From assembly GCA_030824115.1 (NCBI GenBank), contig JAVBYI010000021.1, forward strand, positions 1 to 45,319: 45,319 nucleotides of DNA, read 5' to 3'. The first letter of the stretch is position 1. Each line of letters opens with the position of its first letter. Under the pieces are notes generated by a model. It did no database searches. It worked only from the letters and a program-made list of their open reading frames with translations, and had not been told where the DNA came from. The translations under genes were made by a program, and so were the position numbers. This DNA comes from Rhodocyclaceae bacterium. GTDB taxonomy: Bacteria > Pseudomonadota > Gammaproteobacteria > Burkholderiales > Rhodocyclaceae. Positions 28,584-39,648 of the stretch are shown piece after piece.

Positions 28584-30140
28584 TCAGCGGCTTTCCATGC
28601 GGATGTAGATCGTCATCGGCTCGCCGTTGATGTGCTCGAATTCACGCAACTGCTTGATGATCGCTTCGTCAAGCATGCTGCCGCGCGCCAGCAACAGGTA
28701 GCCTTCCTTGTGATTGATATTACGCGTCAGTACCATGCCCGGCTTGAGACGCTCGGAGGACAACGCGATCTCTTTCCAGGTACGCGGCGGCGGCTCGGGC
28801 TGCTTGTCGCGCAAGACACTGCTGGAGACATCGTTGCGGATGAAGAGGAGTAACTTACGCTTTTCCGCCTGCTCCAGGGCCACCAGTTTTCCGATCACAT
28901 CCGCATTGAGTACGCGCCCCGCAGGCAACAGGGTGTAGCCATCGGCATGCGTCAGGTCGCGCGTCAGCACCATGCCGGGCTTCAACTGAGGGGTAGCCAA
29001 TTGCAGTTCCAGTGGACGCTTGGCCACCTCGTCCTTGAGCATGGCGAAGAAGGCGTCGATCACTTCAGGATCGTAACGCCGGCCGCGCTCCTTCTGCAAA
29101 TACTGCTGCGCTTCGACCGGCGTATGCGCATGCAGGGTCAGCGCTCCCGCCTGCAAGGCATCGTAGTCGTTGCACACCGACAGGATTCGTGCGCCCAACG
29201 GAATCTGCAGACCGATCAACCCATCGGGATAACCGCTGCCATCAAGGCATTCGTGATGATGGCGGATGATCTTGGCAGCATTTGCAAGTTGTTCAACGGA
29301 CATCAGCAACTGCTGCCCCTTGGCCGGATGGTGCATCACCTCGGCCTTGCCTTGCGGAGTCAGCGAATTGAAAGGGGCATTCAACAAATTGTCGGGCAGG
29401 CCGAGCTTGCCCACATCGTGCAGCAATGCCGCAAGAAACACATCCTGCTGGTCCGCCTCAACCAGTCCCAGATGCTCGACCAGACGCCGCGAGAGATCGG
29501 CAACCCGGCGCGAATGCCCGGCTAGGCGCCCGCCGCGCAATTCGACCAGCCCGGAGAACAACTGCACCGTCGCCAAAAAGCTGCCGCGTAATTGCGTATG
29601 AGCCGTTTCAAGCGACTTCAGGGCCTTCGCCAACTCGGCCGTGCGCTGGGCCACCTTCTCTTCAAGACTGGCATTGAGGGCCTTCAGTTCCTCGTTTTGC
29701 GAGAGCGTGAGCTGTGTCAGCCGCGCGTTTTCCTCCATCAGGTTGCGGTGAGCCAGCGCCTGTTCCACCGTCATCATCAACTCGCCATCGTTCCACGGCT
29801 TGGCCACATAGCGCCAGATCTTGCCCTGGTTGATTGCCGAAATCGTCGCCGCCGCATCGGCATAGCCGGTCAGCAGGATGCGCTTGGTCGCCGGCCACCG
29901 GGCGAACACCTGTTCGAGGAACTGCGCACCGTTCATCTCGGGCATGCGCATGTCGCTGATCACAAGATCGACCGGCTCATTTTCCAGCAATTCAAGACCT
30001 TCCCGACCGGAGTTGGCCGTCAGGATAGTAAAGCCGTGGGCGCGGAACACGCGCTTCAGCGCGGCAAGTATCGATGGTTCGTCGTCAACGCAAAGAATGC
30101 GTGCGTTACGGCTGTCCTGAGTGGAAGATGACGCGTTCAT
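28584..30140 (-). CDS. REC-HD-GYP response regulator (c-di-GMP phosphodiesterase)
   Basis: A 518-residue regulator of the RpfG type. The receiver domain has phospho-acceptor D63 and KPW at about 114. A coiled coil (about 130-180) follows, then an HD-GYP domain with H241-D242 (LLHDVGKLG) and HHHECLDGSGYPDG (GYP at 303-305), complete for c-di-GMP hydrolysis. About 150 C-terminal residues hold two copies of a motif LKPGMVLTR-(D/N)-hxH-x-(D/E)-GY-x-LL; this duplicated tail is seen in several HD-GYP proteins and its role is unknown. It overlaps the upstream kinase gene by 4 nt. Confidence 0.94.
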   Translation of the reverse strand: MNASSSTQDSRNARILCVDDEPSILAALKRVFRAHGFTILTANSGREGLELLENEPVDLVISDMRMPEMNGAQFLEQVFARWPATKRILLTGYADAAATISAINQGKIWRYVAKPWNDGELMMTVEQALAHRNLMEENARLTQLTLSQNEELKALNASLEEKVAQRTAELAKALKSLETAHTQLRGSFLATVQLFSGLVELRGGRLAGHSRRVADLSRRLVEHLGLVEADQQDVFLAALLHDVGKLGLPDNLLNAPFNSLTPQGKAEVMHHPAKGQQLLMSVEQLANAAKIIRHHHECLDGSGYPDGLIGLQIPLGARILSVCNDYDALQAGALTLHAHTPVEAQQYLQKERGRRYDPEVIDAFFAMLKDEVAKRPLELQLATPQLKPGMVLTRDLTHADGYTLLPAGRVLNADVIGKLVALEQAEKRKLLLFIRNDVSSSVLRDKQPEPPPRTWKEIALSSERLKPGMVLTRNINHKEGYLLLARGSMLDEAIIKQLREFEHINGEPMTIYIRMESR

Positions 30141-31201
30141 GATGTTTCACCGGGAATATGATCGATCGGCAGGAGGATGCGAAACGTGGTGCCGCGCCCA
30201 GGTTCGCTGTTGACCTCGATGTGGCCGCCATGTTTTTCAATGATGCCATAGGAAAGCGCGAGACCAAGGCCGGTGCCCTTGCCGACCGGCTTGGTCGTAA
30301 AAAATGGATCGAAGATTTTATTGAGTGTTTCCCCTGACATACCGGAACCATTGTCGGTCACCTCAACCCACGCTGCGCCATCAGCCGTGCCGCAGCTCAG
30401 GGTGATGGTGCCGTGCCGGTTATCGGGCATGGCCTGCGCGGCATTGACGAGAAGATTAAGGAACACCTGGTTGATCTGCGAGGGAATACATTCGACCAAT
30501 GGCATCTCGCCATACGCTTTCACTACGTCGGCACGATACTTGATCTCGTTCTGCACAATATTCAGGGTGGAATCAAGGCCGGTGCGCAGATCGACCCGTT
30601 CCCAGGCCTGCGTGCTGTCCGCCCGCGAAAAATCCTTCAGGTCCTGGACGATACGGCGTACCCGCTCGGTGCCTTCGCACGACTCGGCCAGCAGCGCGGG
30701 AATGTCCTCCCGGAGATATTCGAAATCAACCTCCTTCTTGAGTATTTCCAGTTCCGTCATCCACGCCGCGCCACCGGGGCCGAGGCCGGCCACCACTTCG
30801 GGTGCAGGCTCGAAATGCTCCAGCAGGCGCAGCAACCGCTCGAAGTAGTGCCCAAGGGATTTCATGTTCGAATGCACGAAACCAATCGGGTTATTGATTT
30901 CGTGGGCCACGCCGGCGGCCAGCTGGCCGATCGAGGCCATCTTCTCCGATTGCATCAGTTGCCGCTGGGCCATTTCGAGCTCCTTGATGAGTGTTTCCTG
31001 CGCAATCTTCTCCCCACGCAGCGAGCGGTTGCGCTCGGTCAGTTCGCCCAGCATCAACTCCATGGAACGCTCACGCAAAGCGCGATCCTCATCAGCCGCC
31101 TGGTAGGCGGCATCGACCGCCTGGACGAAATTGCGCCACTCATCGGGCACCGCTTCGCCGTTCCGGTGACGCCGCAACTGCCTTTCCAGAAGTGGATGCA
31201 T
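30137..31201 (-). CDS. Soluble histidine kinase
   Basis: A 354-residue cytoplasmic kinase without a recognised sensor domain. The first 80 residues are helical and probably form a coiled coil. H100 in GVAHEINNP is the phosphorylation site. The ATPase part has [23 protein letters not shown] and [15 protein letters not shown]. It starts directly after the FIST gene stop (TGAATG), so FIST may serve as its sensory partner. Its catalytic half is closely similar to that of the next kinase (32353-34077), pointing to a duplication. Confidence 0.93.
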   Translation of the reverse strand: MHPLLERQLRRHRNGEAVPDEWRNFVQAVDAAYQAADEDRALRERSMELMLGELTERNRSLRGEKIAQETLIKELEMAQRQLMQSEKMASIGQLAAGVAHEINNPIGFVHSNMKSLGHYFERLLRLLEHFEPAPEVVAGLGPGGAAWMTELEILKKEVDFEYLREDIPALLAESCEGTERVRRIVQDLKDFSRADSTQAWERVDLRTGLDSTLNIVQNEIKYRADVVKAYGEMPLVECIPSQINQVFLNLLVNAAQAMPDNRHGTITLSCGTADGAAWVEVTDNGSGMSGETLNKIFDPFFTTKPVGKGTGLGLALSYGIIEKHGGHIEVNSEPGRGTTFRILLPIDHIPGETS

Positions 31202-32332
31202 TCAGTCCTCGGCAAAAGTGGTGATGGTCATGGTCTGGTTGTGCAACTCGCAACGCGCGGTCGGCGTGTAAGGCGATATTTCGCCGTAGGAATAGAAGCC
31301 CGTCAATACCGGGTGCGGCCCGAGGACGTGGCGCACCCCTTCGACCTCCTCCTCAATGCGCTGCTTCAGCACCAACCGACGGCCGACACAGGAAATCAGC
31401 AGCGCCAGGGATGCCTCACCATTCAGTCCAACGCAGGCCGCATCGGCAGCCCCAATCGCGCCATCGATGAGGCGGTCGAAATTCGCCTTCATCATGCGCG
31501 CGTACATGCCTTCCGGCATGTCGCCGGCGAAAGTCATCGATTGATCGTTCTCGTTCACCGCCAGGATCGTACGCACCAGGCCAAGATCGCCCAGTTCGGG
31601 ATCGCGCAGCGCGAGGGGAAACAACAGACCCGTTGCCGGCAGACCAGCCGCGTGCTCGCCAAGGTAACGCTTGTAGAGGGCCAGCGCCGGTTCGCCGTCA
31701 AGTTCGTAGAGAACATTGCCGCGTGCACGCGTGATCAACCGGTCGACGCCGAAAGCGTCCCAGCCGCCCAGCGAGCCGTGGCCGACACGCAGTCGTTTAC
31801 CATACAGGCCGATCGCGGCGACACGGCCGGCGTGCGGCGACAACTCGCCAACCACCACGGCAGTGTGGGCAAAACGTGTACCGTCGCCAGCCAGTCCGCC
31901 GGTAACCGCCACGCCCCCGGGCAGGCTGTCGCGCAGACCGGCCGCCAGTTCAGACCCATTGACCACCAGTCCGTCGGAAAAAACCAGCACATGGACAAGA
32001 TCGGGAGCCATCAGCCGAGTGCCGAGAGAGCGGCCGGCCTCCCGGCTAGCGGCGGCATCGGTCACATCCGCATGTTCGACACGCACACACGTGTCGGCAA
32101 ACGAGATCGCGGTCGCCACGACGCTATCGTCATACACCCGCTCGTCGAGAATCTCGCCTGCGGTCGTACAGCCCACCAGCGCCGCGCTGGGGAACATGAC
32201 GCGCAACTCGGCGCATCGCGCCGCGTCGAGCACCGCACCGGTGCCGAACACCAGCACCAGCGTCGCGGCCGGATCAGCCACAACCGGCTGCCAGCCTTTC
32301 TCGTGAATCCATTGGCATTGCGTCGTTTTCAT
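31202..32332 (-). CDS. FIST-domain sensory protein
   Basis: A 376-residue soluble protein with FIST N (about 20-220) and FIST C (about 225-360) domains, a pair proposed to bind small ligands such as amino acids and often linked to two-component systems. Seen features are ALVGCTTAGEI near 50-60, GGLAGDG near 150 and the C-terminal GFYSYGEISPY followed by LHNQTMTI. The ATG at 32332 has AGAGGGA 5 nt upstream. It lies between two related kinases and abuts the downstream one with no gap. Confidence 0.92.
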   Translation of the reverse strand: MKTTQCQWIHEKGWQPVVADPAATLVLVFGTGAVLDAARCAELRVMFPSAALVGCTTAGEILDERVYDDSVVATAISFADTCVRVEHADVTDAAASREAGRSLGTRLMAPDLVHVLVFSDGLVVNGSELAAGLRDSLPGGVAVTGGLAGDGTRFAHTAVVVGELSPHAGRVAAIGLYGKRLRVGHGSLGGWDAFGVDRLITRARGNVLYELDGEPALALYKRYLGEHAAGLPATGLLFPLALRDPELGDLGLVRTILAVNENDQSMTFAGDMPEGMYARMMKANFDRLIDGAIGAADAACVGLNGEASLALLISCVGRRLVLKQRIEEEVEGVRHVLGPHPVLTGFYSYGEISPYTPTARCELHNQTMTITTFAED

Positions 32333-32352
32333 GATGTCCCTCTCACTGTTTT

Positions 32353-34077
32353 TCAGGCACAGCAACGCGCGTGCGTAATTGGCAACACAACGCGGAAGGT
32401 CGTGCCAATGCCAAGTGCGCTGTCCACCTCGATGCGGCCGCTGTGCTTCTCGACGATACCGTAGGAAAGGGAGAGGCCGAGGCCGGTACCCTTGCCGACC
32501 GGCTTGGTGGTAAAGAAGGGGTCAAATATCTTCTTGCGGGTTTCCTCGCTCATGCCCGCGCCGTTGTCGGTCACCTCGACCCAGGCCTCATTACCGGCGC
32601 TGCCACAGCGCAGCGTGATCGTGCCGCGCCGGCCTTCCGGCATTGCCTGCGCGGCGTTTACCATCAGGTTCATGAACACTTGATTGATCTGCGAGGCGAT
32701 ACATTCGACGGGCGGTATCGTGCCGTACTCCTTTACCACGTCGGCCTTGTATTTGATCTCATTGAGGACAATATTAAGCGTTGAGTCGAGGCCCGCGCAC
32801 AGGTCCGTCCGTTCCCAGCGCTGTTCGCTATCCACACGCGAAAAATCCTTGAGGTCCTGAACGATACGGCGCACCCGTTCAGTCCCCTCGCGCGACTCGG
32901 CCAACAGCGCGGGAATGTCCTCCTTGAGAAATTCGAAATCAGCCTCGGCCTTGAGTGCCTCGACCTCGGCCACCCAGTTCCTGCCGGCCTCGCCGGTACC
33001 CGCGATGAGCTCGCGGTGTCCCTCGAAATGTTCCAGCACCTGCAGGAGGCGCGAAAAGTAATGTTCAAGCGAACCCATGTTCGAATGCACGAAACCGATC
33101 GGGTTGTTGATCTCGTGCGCCACGCCGGCGGCAAGCTGGCCGATCGAGGCGAGCTTTTCCGACTGCATCAGTTGCCGCTGCGCCTCGGCCAGCTGGCCGG
33201 TGCGCTTCTTCACCAGTTCCTCCAGTTCGCTCTGGTGGCGGACCAGCGCTTCCTCGGCACGGCGGCGGTCGGAAACATCCTGCAATGTCTCGATCGCGCC
33301 GATCACGCGGCCGTTGCCGCCGGTCAGCGGCGCGGCGGTGAAGTAGAGCCAGCAGCCGTTGTCGCCAAAGGCAGGGAAATAGTCTTCCGCCTCGTAGGCG
33401 TCCGCAATAAAAGGGGAGCGCGTCAGGCGCTTGTCGCGGTAGTGCGCGCGCAGTTGCTCGGTGGTCGCGCCGTCGACGATGAGATCGGCCATGGTTGGCC
33501 GCCCGGTAGCGTAAAAAATGTGGCGGTGGCCGTCCGTGCCAACGATCTCGTCGGCCGTCTTGCCGGTAATTTCCTGGCAGGCGCGGTTCCAGTGCGTGAC
33601 CAGGTGGCGGTCATTGATGACGAAGGCGGGCACCGGGCTGCCGTCGACGATCTGCGCCAGCAGGGTCTGGAGCCGTTTCTGGCGCGTCTCGGCCTGCTTG
33701 CGCGCGCTGATGTCGCGCAGGATGCCGACGAACTCGCGCCGCTCACCGTCGCGCATCTCGGTGACGCTCAGCTCGACGGGAATCGTCGTACCGTCCGCAT
33801 GGCGGGCGAGAACCTCGCGGCCGATACCGATGATGCGTGCCTCGCCCGTGTTCAGGTAATGATTCAGGTAGCCGTCGTGAGCGCTGGCGTGAGGCTCGGG
33901 CATCAGCATGCTGACGTTGCGGCCTATCAATTGCTCGCGTGGATATCCAAGCAGGCGCTCGGTGGCCGCATTGGCGGACTGGATCAGCCCGCACGCGTCG
34001 ATGGCGATGACACAGTCAAGCATCGCGTCGAGGATGGTGTGGATGCGAGCTTCACTCGCTGTAGTAGGAAGGGTCAC
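32353..34077 (-). CDS. PAS-PAS histidine kinase with FixL-like sensor
   Basis: A 574-residue soluble kinase. I place the start at GTG 34077, with AGGAG 6 nt upstream; the frame stays open further but reads an Arg-rich non-conserved stretch. The first PAS domain (about 10-130) has the FixL pattern: [12 protein letters not shown], then AHDGYL with H67 at the haem-ligand position, then RIIGIGREV with R87. The FixL arginine six residues after the ligand is H73 here. A second PAS (about 135-270) precedes a coiled coil and HisKA with H321, then a complete HATPase domain. Oxygen sensing is plausible but the motif also occurs in PAS domains without proven haem. Confidence 0.92.
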   Translation of the reverse strand: MTLPTTASEARIHTILDAMLDCVIAIDACGLIQSANAATERLLGYPREQLIGRNVSMLMPEPHASAHDGYLNHYLNTGEARIIGIGREVLARHADGTTIPVELSVTEMRDGERREFVGILRDISARKQAETRQKRLQTLLAQIVDGSPVPAFVINDRHLVTHWNRACQEITGKTADEIVGTDGHRHIFYATGRPTMADLIVDGATTEQLRAHYRDKRLTRSPFIADAYEAEDYFPAFGDNGCWLYFTAAPLTGGNGRVIGAIETLQDVSDRRRAEEALVRHQSELEELVKKRTGQLAEAQRQLMQSEKLASIGQLAAGVAHEINNPIGFVHSNMGSLEHYFSRLLQVLEHFEGHRELIAGTGEAGRNWVAEVEALKAEADFEFLKEDIPALLAESREGTERVRRIVQDLKDFSRVDSEQRWERTDLCAGLDSTLNIVLNEIKYKADVVKEYGTIPPVECIASQINQVFMNLMVNAAQAMPEGRRGTITLRCGSAGNEAWVEVTDNGAGMSEETRKKIFDPFFTTKPVGKGTGLGLSLSYGIVEKHSGRIEVDSALGIGTTFRVVLPITHARCCA

Positions 34078-34261
34078 AGCGAACTCCTGGTAAAAACTTC
34101 TGCGATCGCATTGACGGCGCCGAGTGCGCCGAGCATCGACGCCAAACTGGCAAAACCTTGAATCCAAGTAAAGGGGCAACCAATCGGCAGCACCCCTTAC
34201 AAACAGTACTTTTGATATAAATTATGCCACGACATCACTCATCAGTTTCCCGTGGGTGTAT

Positions 34262-35569
34262 TCATGATTTTTCAAAAATCGGCGCTGGTGAGACGGCAGC
34301 GGCGTCAGTTTCAGGCGGTTCCACCGGCAGGGTAATCGTAAAGGTCGTGCCCTTGCCCTCCTCGCTGGTCACCTCGATCCTGCCAGCGTGCTTTTTGATG
34401 ATGCCCCAGGTAATCGAGAGGCCAAGCCCTGTCCCCTTGCCCACCGGCTTGGTGGTGAAAAAAGGTTCGAAGAGGCGGTTCATGTGCTCGGGCTGAATGC
34501 CCTTGCCAGTATCCGAAATCCTGATCTGTACCGTATCAGCATCCAGCGTAGAGGTACTGATGACGATCTCACCCTTGGTCTCAATCGCCTGTGCCGCATT
34601 CACCAGCAGGTTCATGAACACCTGATTAAGTTGTGCGGCCAGACAACGCACCTGCGGCAACTCGCCATACGACTTCTTGACGGTACATTTGTACTTGAGT
34701 TCATTCCAGACGATGTTCAGGGTCGACTCGATGCCCTGGTTCAGGTCGGCCCATTGCCACTCTGTCTCACCGGGACGCGAGAAATCCTTCAAGTCCTGGA
34801 CAATCTTCTTCACACGCTGCAAGCCTTCGACCGACTCCGCCAGCAGTTGGTAGATGTCAGTCTTGATGTAAGCAAAGTCCTTTTCCATCTTGATGGCCTG
34901 GATACGTGCAAAATCTTCAGGATTTCCCGCCTCGGTGGCCGCCGCCTCGCACACTGCCGCGATCTGAAAGATATCGTCGATATACGTCTTCAGCGTCCCC
35001 AGATTGCTATGCACGAAGCCGATCGGGTTGTTCAGTTCGTGCGCCACCCCGGCGGCAAGCTGGCCGATTGACGCCATCTTTTCCGACTGCAGCAACTGGT
35101 TATGCGCCTCGGTCAGCTTGAGGTTCAGTGTCTTGGCCTCGGTCAGCGCCCGCTGCAGCGTCTCCTCGGTTTTCTTGCTCCTGTCGATATCACGCACCAC
35201 GGCCAGCACCCGCTGTTCGCCATTGAGCGTAATCATCTTGAGATTCACGGCCACCCAAAAATGCCGATCCTGGCTATCACGCGCCAGCCACTCGAAAGCC
35301 TCCCACCCCTTCTGCATGCAGTGCTCCATCAGCGTCTGCACCTCCATCAGCGTATAGGGCGGCACATTGGCGCTGATCCGGGGGATATCGAGCACCAGCA
35401 GTTGCTCGCGCGTGTAGCCATACATGGCGCAGGCACGGGCATTCACATCGAGAACTTGGCCCGAGGTCGGATCATGCACAAAAATGGCATCGTTGATCGC
35501 ATCGTAGATGATGCGGAACCTGTCATCACTGGCAGCCAGGAGTGGGGAATGCATGTCTGTCCCGGTCAT
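34262..35569 (-). CDS. PAS histidine kinase
   Basis: A 435-residue soluble kinase. One PAS domain (about 15-130; GYTREQLLVLDIPR) is followed by a coiled coil, HisKA with H177 in GVAHELNNP and HATPase with [14 protein letters not shown] and [15 protein letters not shown]. The kinase core is a paralogue of the two neighbours downstream. The last residues AVSPAPIF (425-432) come from a repeat copy just before the stop, past the folded ATPase domain. GGGGGAG lies 6 nt before the ATG. A 184-nt AT-rich gap separates it from the FixL-like kinase. Confidence 0.93.
   Translation of the reverse strand: MTGTDMHSPLLAASDDRFRIIYDAINDAIFVHDPTSGQVLDVNARACAMYGYTREQLLVLDIPRISANVPPYTLMEVQTLMEHCMQKGWEAFEWLARDSQDRHFWVAVNLKMITLNGEQRVLAVVRDIDRSKKTEETLQRALTEAKTLNLKLTEAHNQLLQSEKMASIGQLAAGVAHELNNPIGFVHSNLGTLKTYIDDIFQIAAVCEAAATEAGNPEDFARIQAIKMEKDFAYIKTDIYQLLAESVEGLQRVKKIVQDLKDFSRPGETEWQWADLNQGIESTLNIVWNELKYKCTVKKSYGELPQVRCLAAQLNQVFMNLLVNAAQAIETKGEIVISTSTLDADTVQIRISDTGKGIQPEHMNRLFEPFFTTKPVGKGTGLGLSITWGIIKKHAGRIEVTSEEGKGTTFTITLPVEPPETDAAAVSPAPIFEKS
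34273..34297 (-). repeat. Interspersed repeat, copy 9 (C-terminus of PAS kinase)
   Basis: On the minus strand GCCGTCTCA followed by CCAGCGCCGATTTTTG. It forms codons near the end of the PAS kinase gene, read as AVSPAPIF, three codons before the stop. Confidence 0.88.
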
Positions 35570-35586
35570 GTGTCACTCCCCCTATG

Positions 35587-35611
35587 TAAAAGTCGGCGCT
35601 GACAGGACGGC
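35587..35611 (-). repeat. Interspersed repeat, copy 10 (between kinase genes)
   Basis: On the minus strand GCCGTCCTG followed by TCAGCGCCGACTTTTA. It lies in the 107-nt gap upstream of the PAS kinase, with AAAAGCC/GGCTTTT-like AT-rich flanks. Confidence 0.9.
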
Positions 35612-35676
35612 AAGGCTTTTTCCCTGCAGCGAGCGCCGGGAGTCGTCACCTTGCAGGGAAGTCAACTCCTGGGAAT

Positions 35677-38600
35677 TCATGTCAGGTCGCTCCCTGCTTG
35701 CGCGCGCAAGGCGCGTACCAGTGCGAGAGCTGCCGGATACTGGTACGCGGCAATGGCCTTTTCCAGCTTGGCGTAATCGCTATCCCGGAACAGATTCAGC
35801 CGCGCTGCTGTGCTGGCAAAAAATTGATTCACGCTGGGATCGTCACCTGCCAACAGGTTTTCAAGTGTTTCCAACAAACTGTCCGGTGCAGAAACAGACA
35901 TCGAAGGTAATGGTGCATTTTCCGCTTCCACTCGTGCAAGCTGCAGGCCACGCATCAACTCATCCAGCGCCTGCTCAAGTTCGCCGAGCGCAGCCTGAGC
36001 CGCTTCGTTTGCCGGCGAATCGCGCAAACCCTGTTCAAGCCGCGTGGCAGCAGCGGCCACATGGTGCGCACCCAATGTAGCAGCAACGCCTCTGAGCGCA
36101 TGTGCCTGCCGCATGGCCGTCTCGCTATCGCCGGCCACCAGCAAGGCATGCAACTGTTCGCCATCCTTGGAATGCGCCTGCATGAAGCGATCCAGCATCT
36201 CGGTATAACGCGACTCACGACCGCTCAGCGTTTTCAGACCCGCCACCACATCGAGTCCCGGGATCGACGCGAGGCGCTGTCGCAACGGCAGTGTTGCGTC
36301 GTCAGGCACCACTGACGGCAGCACGGGCAACGAAGAGGCCAATGCCGGCAACCAGCGTAACAGCGTGGCAAACAGCACCTCAGGATTAACCGGCTTGGCG
36401 ATGTAGTCGTTCATGCCGGCGGCAAGACAGCGCTCACGGTCTTCACTGAACGCATTAGCCGTCATCGCCAGAATCGGCGTTTGCCGATAGCCCGGCAGGG
36501 CACGGATTTGTTGCGTCGCTTCGATACCTCCCATTTCCGGCATCTGCATATCCATCAGGATAGCGTCATAGACGGTCACACACGCCATCTCGACCGCCTT
36601 GACGCCGTTATCGGCCAGATCGACAGTCATCCCCGCTTCCACCAAGAGATCGCGCGCCACCTCCTGGTTGATCAGATTGTCCTCAGCCACCAGGATGCGT
36701 GCCCCGCCGCGCGCCTGAATGGCGTGCTGCAAGGATTCATTGCTGTACAAGGAGGGCGACTCAACCGGTACCGTCGATTGGTCGTGCAACGAGGACAGCA
36801 TCTTGTGTCGTCCGGGCTTGCTGCTCTTGCGCAGGCGTACTGTCATCCAGAACCGGCTTCCCACGCCCGGCGTACTATCGACACCGACACTGCCGCCCAT
36901 CAGTTCAGCCAGATGCTGATTGATCGCCAAACCCAGCCCGGTGCCCCCGTAGCGGCGCGTGATTGATGGATCGGCCTGTTCAAATGAACGGAACAGGCGC
37001 GCCAAGTCGTCGGCCGCGATGCCGATACCGCTGTCTTCCACCTCGAAGCGCAACAGGAGATCGTGCTCCCCTGCCTCAATCTGGCGCACACGCAGGATCA
37101 CGAGACCATGCTCGGTAAATTTAATGGCATTACCGGTGTAGTTGAGCAGTGCCTGACGCAAACGAGTCACGTCGCCGCGCAGCAAAGGCGCATCGTCCAA
37201 CAGTGGATCGATATCGATGATCAGTTCAAGCCCGCGTGCCTGCGCCCGCTCGGCAACCAGTGCCGCCACATTTTCAAGTAGCTGGGTCAAGTCAAACTCG
37301 GTATCTTCCAGGGTGAACTTCCCGGACTCGATCTTCGACAGGTCAAGAATGTCGTTGATCAGCGACAGCAGGTGATGCGCAGCCTCAATGATCTTGTCGA
37401 GCCGGTCGCGCTGTCCCGGCTCGTCGATCTGACGCTGCAGCAAGTGGGCTAGGCCCACAATGGCATTCATCGGGGTGCGAATCTCGTGGCTCATGTTGGC
37501 CAGAAATACACTCTTCGCCTGACTGGCCGCTTCCGCCCGTTGCCGCGCATCTTCGAGGTCCACCGTACGTTGGGACACCAGGTCTTCAAGGTGATAGCGG
37601 TATTCGTCTAGCTCCTTGCCGATCCGTTTCTTCTCGGTAATATCTTCCTTGACCGCGACATAGTGCGTGATCCGGCCATCCGGCTGACGCAATGGCGTCA
37701 CAATCGCAAACTCGATGTACTCGCTGCCATCCTTGCGCCGGTTGATGAACTCCCCTTTCCAGGCATGTCCGAGCAACATGGCCTCCCACATCAACGCATA
37801 GGTGGTCGATGGTGTCTTGCCTGAACTCAGAAAGCTTGGATTCCGACCGATCACCTCATCGCGGCGATAGCCGGTAACTTGTAAAAAGGCATCGTTGACG
37901 TACTCGATCCGCGCATCGAGATCCGTGATCAGAACACATTCCGGGCTTTGCTCGACGGCCAGCGACAGCTTGCGCAACTCGGCCTCGACCCGCATGCGCT
38001 CAGTGATATCGCGCGCCAGCCCGATATACAGGCGCTGCCCCTGCTCCACGACCAAACCAACACGGATTTCGCTAGGGAAGATTGAGCCATCCTTGCGCCG
38101 ATGTCGCCCACATACGCTTTCCACCCGACCGGGTTGCATGCCGGCCCAGATACGCTGGGCTGCGGCCAGATCAAAATCCACATCGATATCGGGAACCCCC
38201 AGTTGCAACAACTCGTCCCGGGTATAGCCCAGGCCCAGACAGGCCCGCTCGTTAACCTCGATGAAACGACCGTCATACGTATGCACGAAGAGCGCATCCA
38301 CAGCCGGATCGACCAGTGCTTCATAGCGCGTTTCGCTACGCTGAAGCGCCTCCTCGGCCCGGAGTCTGGCCGCCTGTTCCTGTACGGTCTGCAATTCACG
38401 GCGCTGGAAGAACAGCACCACAAACGCTACAGCAAGCAGCCAGGTCATCACACTGGCAAAGACAATCCACATCGTATCCTTGCGGGCCGCACTGAAAATC
38501 TCCTCCCGATCCGCCTTGGCAATCAAATACCAGGATGTCCCCGCGACCGTTTGCGCCACGCCCATCACGGGCATACCGCGATAATCAACGCCATCCAGCA

Positions 38601-39648
38601 GCAGACTGGGAGAATGATCGGGGGCAAGCGCCTGGACCGCCAGCACGCCTCCCATTGCCAGCGGAATCCGTTTGAGCAAAGCCGTCTGCTGCTCATGACG
38701 CAACTCATTCAGGAACAGCACCGCATCCCCATCGCGCCGGATCAGCAGTGTTTCAGCCGTCTGGCTGGGCACCGGCCAGGATTGCAGGAAGGTATACAGC
38801 GTCGAGCTTACATCGGCGCGCAGGACGATGACAGCGGATATCGCTTTTCCTGGCTCGGCCACAATCGGTGCCACAAAATCGAGATGAATGTGTGCCGGGG
38901 CTGGCGTCTCCATGCGATACAGTTCCGTCATGCGTATTTCACCAGCCGTCACGGCCTGCCGGATCGTGTCACGCAAGGATGCCGGCACCGTATGCCCGGA
39001 GAACCCTGTCTCCAACAGGGCATTACCTTGTGTATCGCAGATCATGACGCCGGTGTGTTTCATGGAAGAGCGAAACATCTCAAGGCGCGACATAAGCCGT
39101 TTGCGCACCTCGGCATCACCGCTTTTTCGCCACTGCGGCAGGTCATCGCGCAACAGCGGTGCCGTTCTCACCACCTCGGCATCGCGGTGACGCTCACTGA
39201 TCCAGGTTTCGATCTGGGTCGCCTTCAGTTCGGCGATGGCCGCCAGTTGCTCATGGGCGGAGTGCTGGTGATAGCGCAGGTTTTGCATGATGCCGCCAAC
39301 CCCGAGCAGGGCGAACACGACCGAGAGCAGCACGATACCGATGATCAGCCCGCGTCGCGGGGCGGGCAGTGCCGTCTCGCCAGTCCCGACTTTTACAGCC
39401 CCGGCCTGCTGCGGCACCACAAAGTGCAGGATCAGCAGAAACAGCAGCAGCGAGGTGACAGAAACAAAAACCAGGCCCTTGAGAGTATTGGCCGCCTGAA
39501 TTCCCTGTGTATCGCTGAACATCAAGGCGACGGCACGATCGGAGAGCAGAATCCACAGCGTGGCAAACAGCGCGTAAAGGAGAACGACTTGTGCAATCGA
39601 ATGCAGTGTCTCACGTGGCAGCGAACGGATCGACATGCCGATCTTCAT
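35677..39648 (-). CDS. Large membrane hybrid histidine kinase (Cache-like, PAS-PAS, REC, Hpt)
   Basis: A 1323-residue sensor. Two N-terminal helices (about 17-38 and 57-78) are joined by a linker with the repeat peptide KVGTGETA (86-93) to a third helix (101-120). A large periplasmic Cache-like region runs to about 395, and a fourth helix ends near 418. Two PAS domains follow (about 435-560 and 565-690, the second with [33 protein letters not shown]). HisKA has H721 in SHEIRTP, the HATPase has [11 protein letters not shown], the receiver has D1033 in [11 protein letters not shown] and the Hpt has H1183 in AHALRGVAA. All phosphorelay residues are present. It overlaps the upstream REC-GGDEF-EAL gene by 4 nt. 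Confidence 0.94.
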   Translation of the reverse strand: MKIGMSIRSLPRETLHSIAQVVLLYALFATLWILLSDRAVALMFSDTQGIQAANTLKGLVFVSVTSLLLFLLILHFVVPQQAGAVKVGTGETALPAPRRGLIIGIVLLSVVFALLGVGGIMQNLRYHQHSAHEQLAAIAELKATQIETWISERHRDAEVVRTAPLLRDDLPQWRKSGDAEVRKRLMSRLEMFRSSMKHTGVMICDTQGNALLETGFSGHTVPASLRDTIRQAVTAGEIRMTELYRMETPAPAHIHLDFVAPIVAEPGKAISAVIVLRADVSSTLYTFLQSWPVPSQTAETLLIRRDGDAVLFLNELRHEQQTALLKRIPLAMGGVLAVQALAPDHSPSLLLDGVDYRGMPVMGVAQTVAGTSWYLIAKADREEIFSAARKDTMWIVFASVMTWLLAVAFVVLFFQRRELQTVQEQAARLRAEEALQRSETRYEALVDPAVDALFVHTYDGRFIEVNERACLGLGYTRDELLQLGVPDIDVDFDLAAAQRIWAGMQPGRVESVCGRHRRKDGSIFPSEIRVGLVVEQGQRLYIGLARDITERMRVEAELRKLSLAVEQSPECVLITDLDARIEYVNDAFLQVTGYRRDEVIGRNPSFLSSGKTPSTTYALMWEAMLLGHAWKGEFINRRKDGSEYIEFAIVTPLRQPDGRITHYVAVKEDITEKKRIGKELDEYRYHLEDLVSQRTVDLEDARQRAEAASQAKSVFLANMSHEIRTPMNAIVGLAHLLQRQIDEPGQRDRLDKIIEAAHHLLSLINDILDLSKIESGKFTLEDTEFDLTQLLENVAALVAERAQARGLELIIDIDPLLDDAPLLRGDVTRLRQALLNYTGNAIKFTEHGLVILRVRQIEAGEHDLLLRFEVEDSGIGIAADDLARLFRSFEQADPSITRRYGGTGLGLAINQHLAELMGGSVGVDSTPGVGSRFWMTVRLRKSSKPGRHKMLSSLHDQSTVPVESPSLYSNESLQHAIQARGGARILVAEDNLINQEVARDLLVEAGMTVDLADNGVKAVEMACVTVYDAILMDMQMPEMGGIEATQQIRALPGYRQTPILAMTANAFSEDRERCLAAGMNDYIAKPVNPEVLFATLLRWLPALASSLPVLPSVVPDDATLPLRQRLASIPGLDVVAGLKTLSGRESRYTEMLDRFMQAHSKDGEQLHALLVAGDSETAMRQAHALRGVAATLGAHHVAAAATRLEQGLRDSPANEAAQAALGELEQALDELMRGLQLARVEAENAPLPSMSVSAPDSLLETLENLLAGDDPSVNQFFASTAARLNLFRDSDYAKLEKAIAAYQYPAALALVRALRAQAGSDLT
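39371..39395 (+). repeat. Interspersed repeat, copy 11 (inside hybrid kinase)
   Basis: GCCGTCTCG followed by CCAGTCCCGACTTTTA. The kinase on the other strand reads it as KVGTGETA in the linker between two membrane helices. Confidence 0.9.

Noticed and set aside
30413..32464. A 683-codon open frame on the plus strand across the kinase and FIST genes
   Set aside because: Composition is rich in His, Gln and Arg as expected from antisense reading; both minus-strand genes have clear domains.
34180..34261. AT-rich TATAAATTATGCC stretch before the FixL-like kinase as a sigma-54 or sigma-70 promoter
   Set aside because: A -10-like CATAAT is present on the minus strand but no acceptable -35 or sigma-54 GG/GC pair lies at the right distance.
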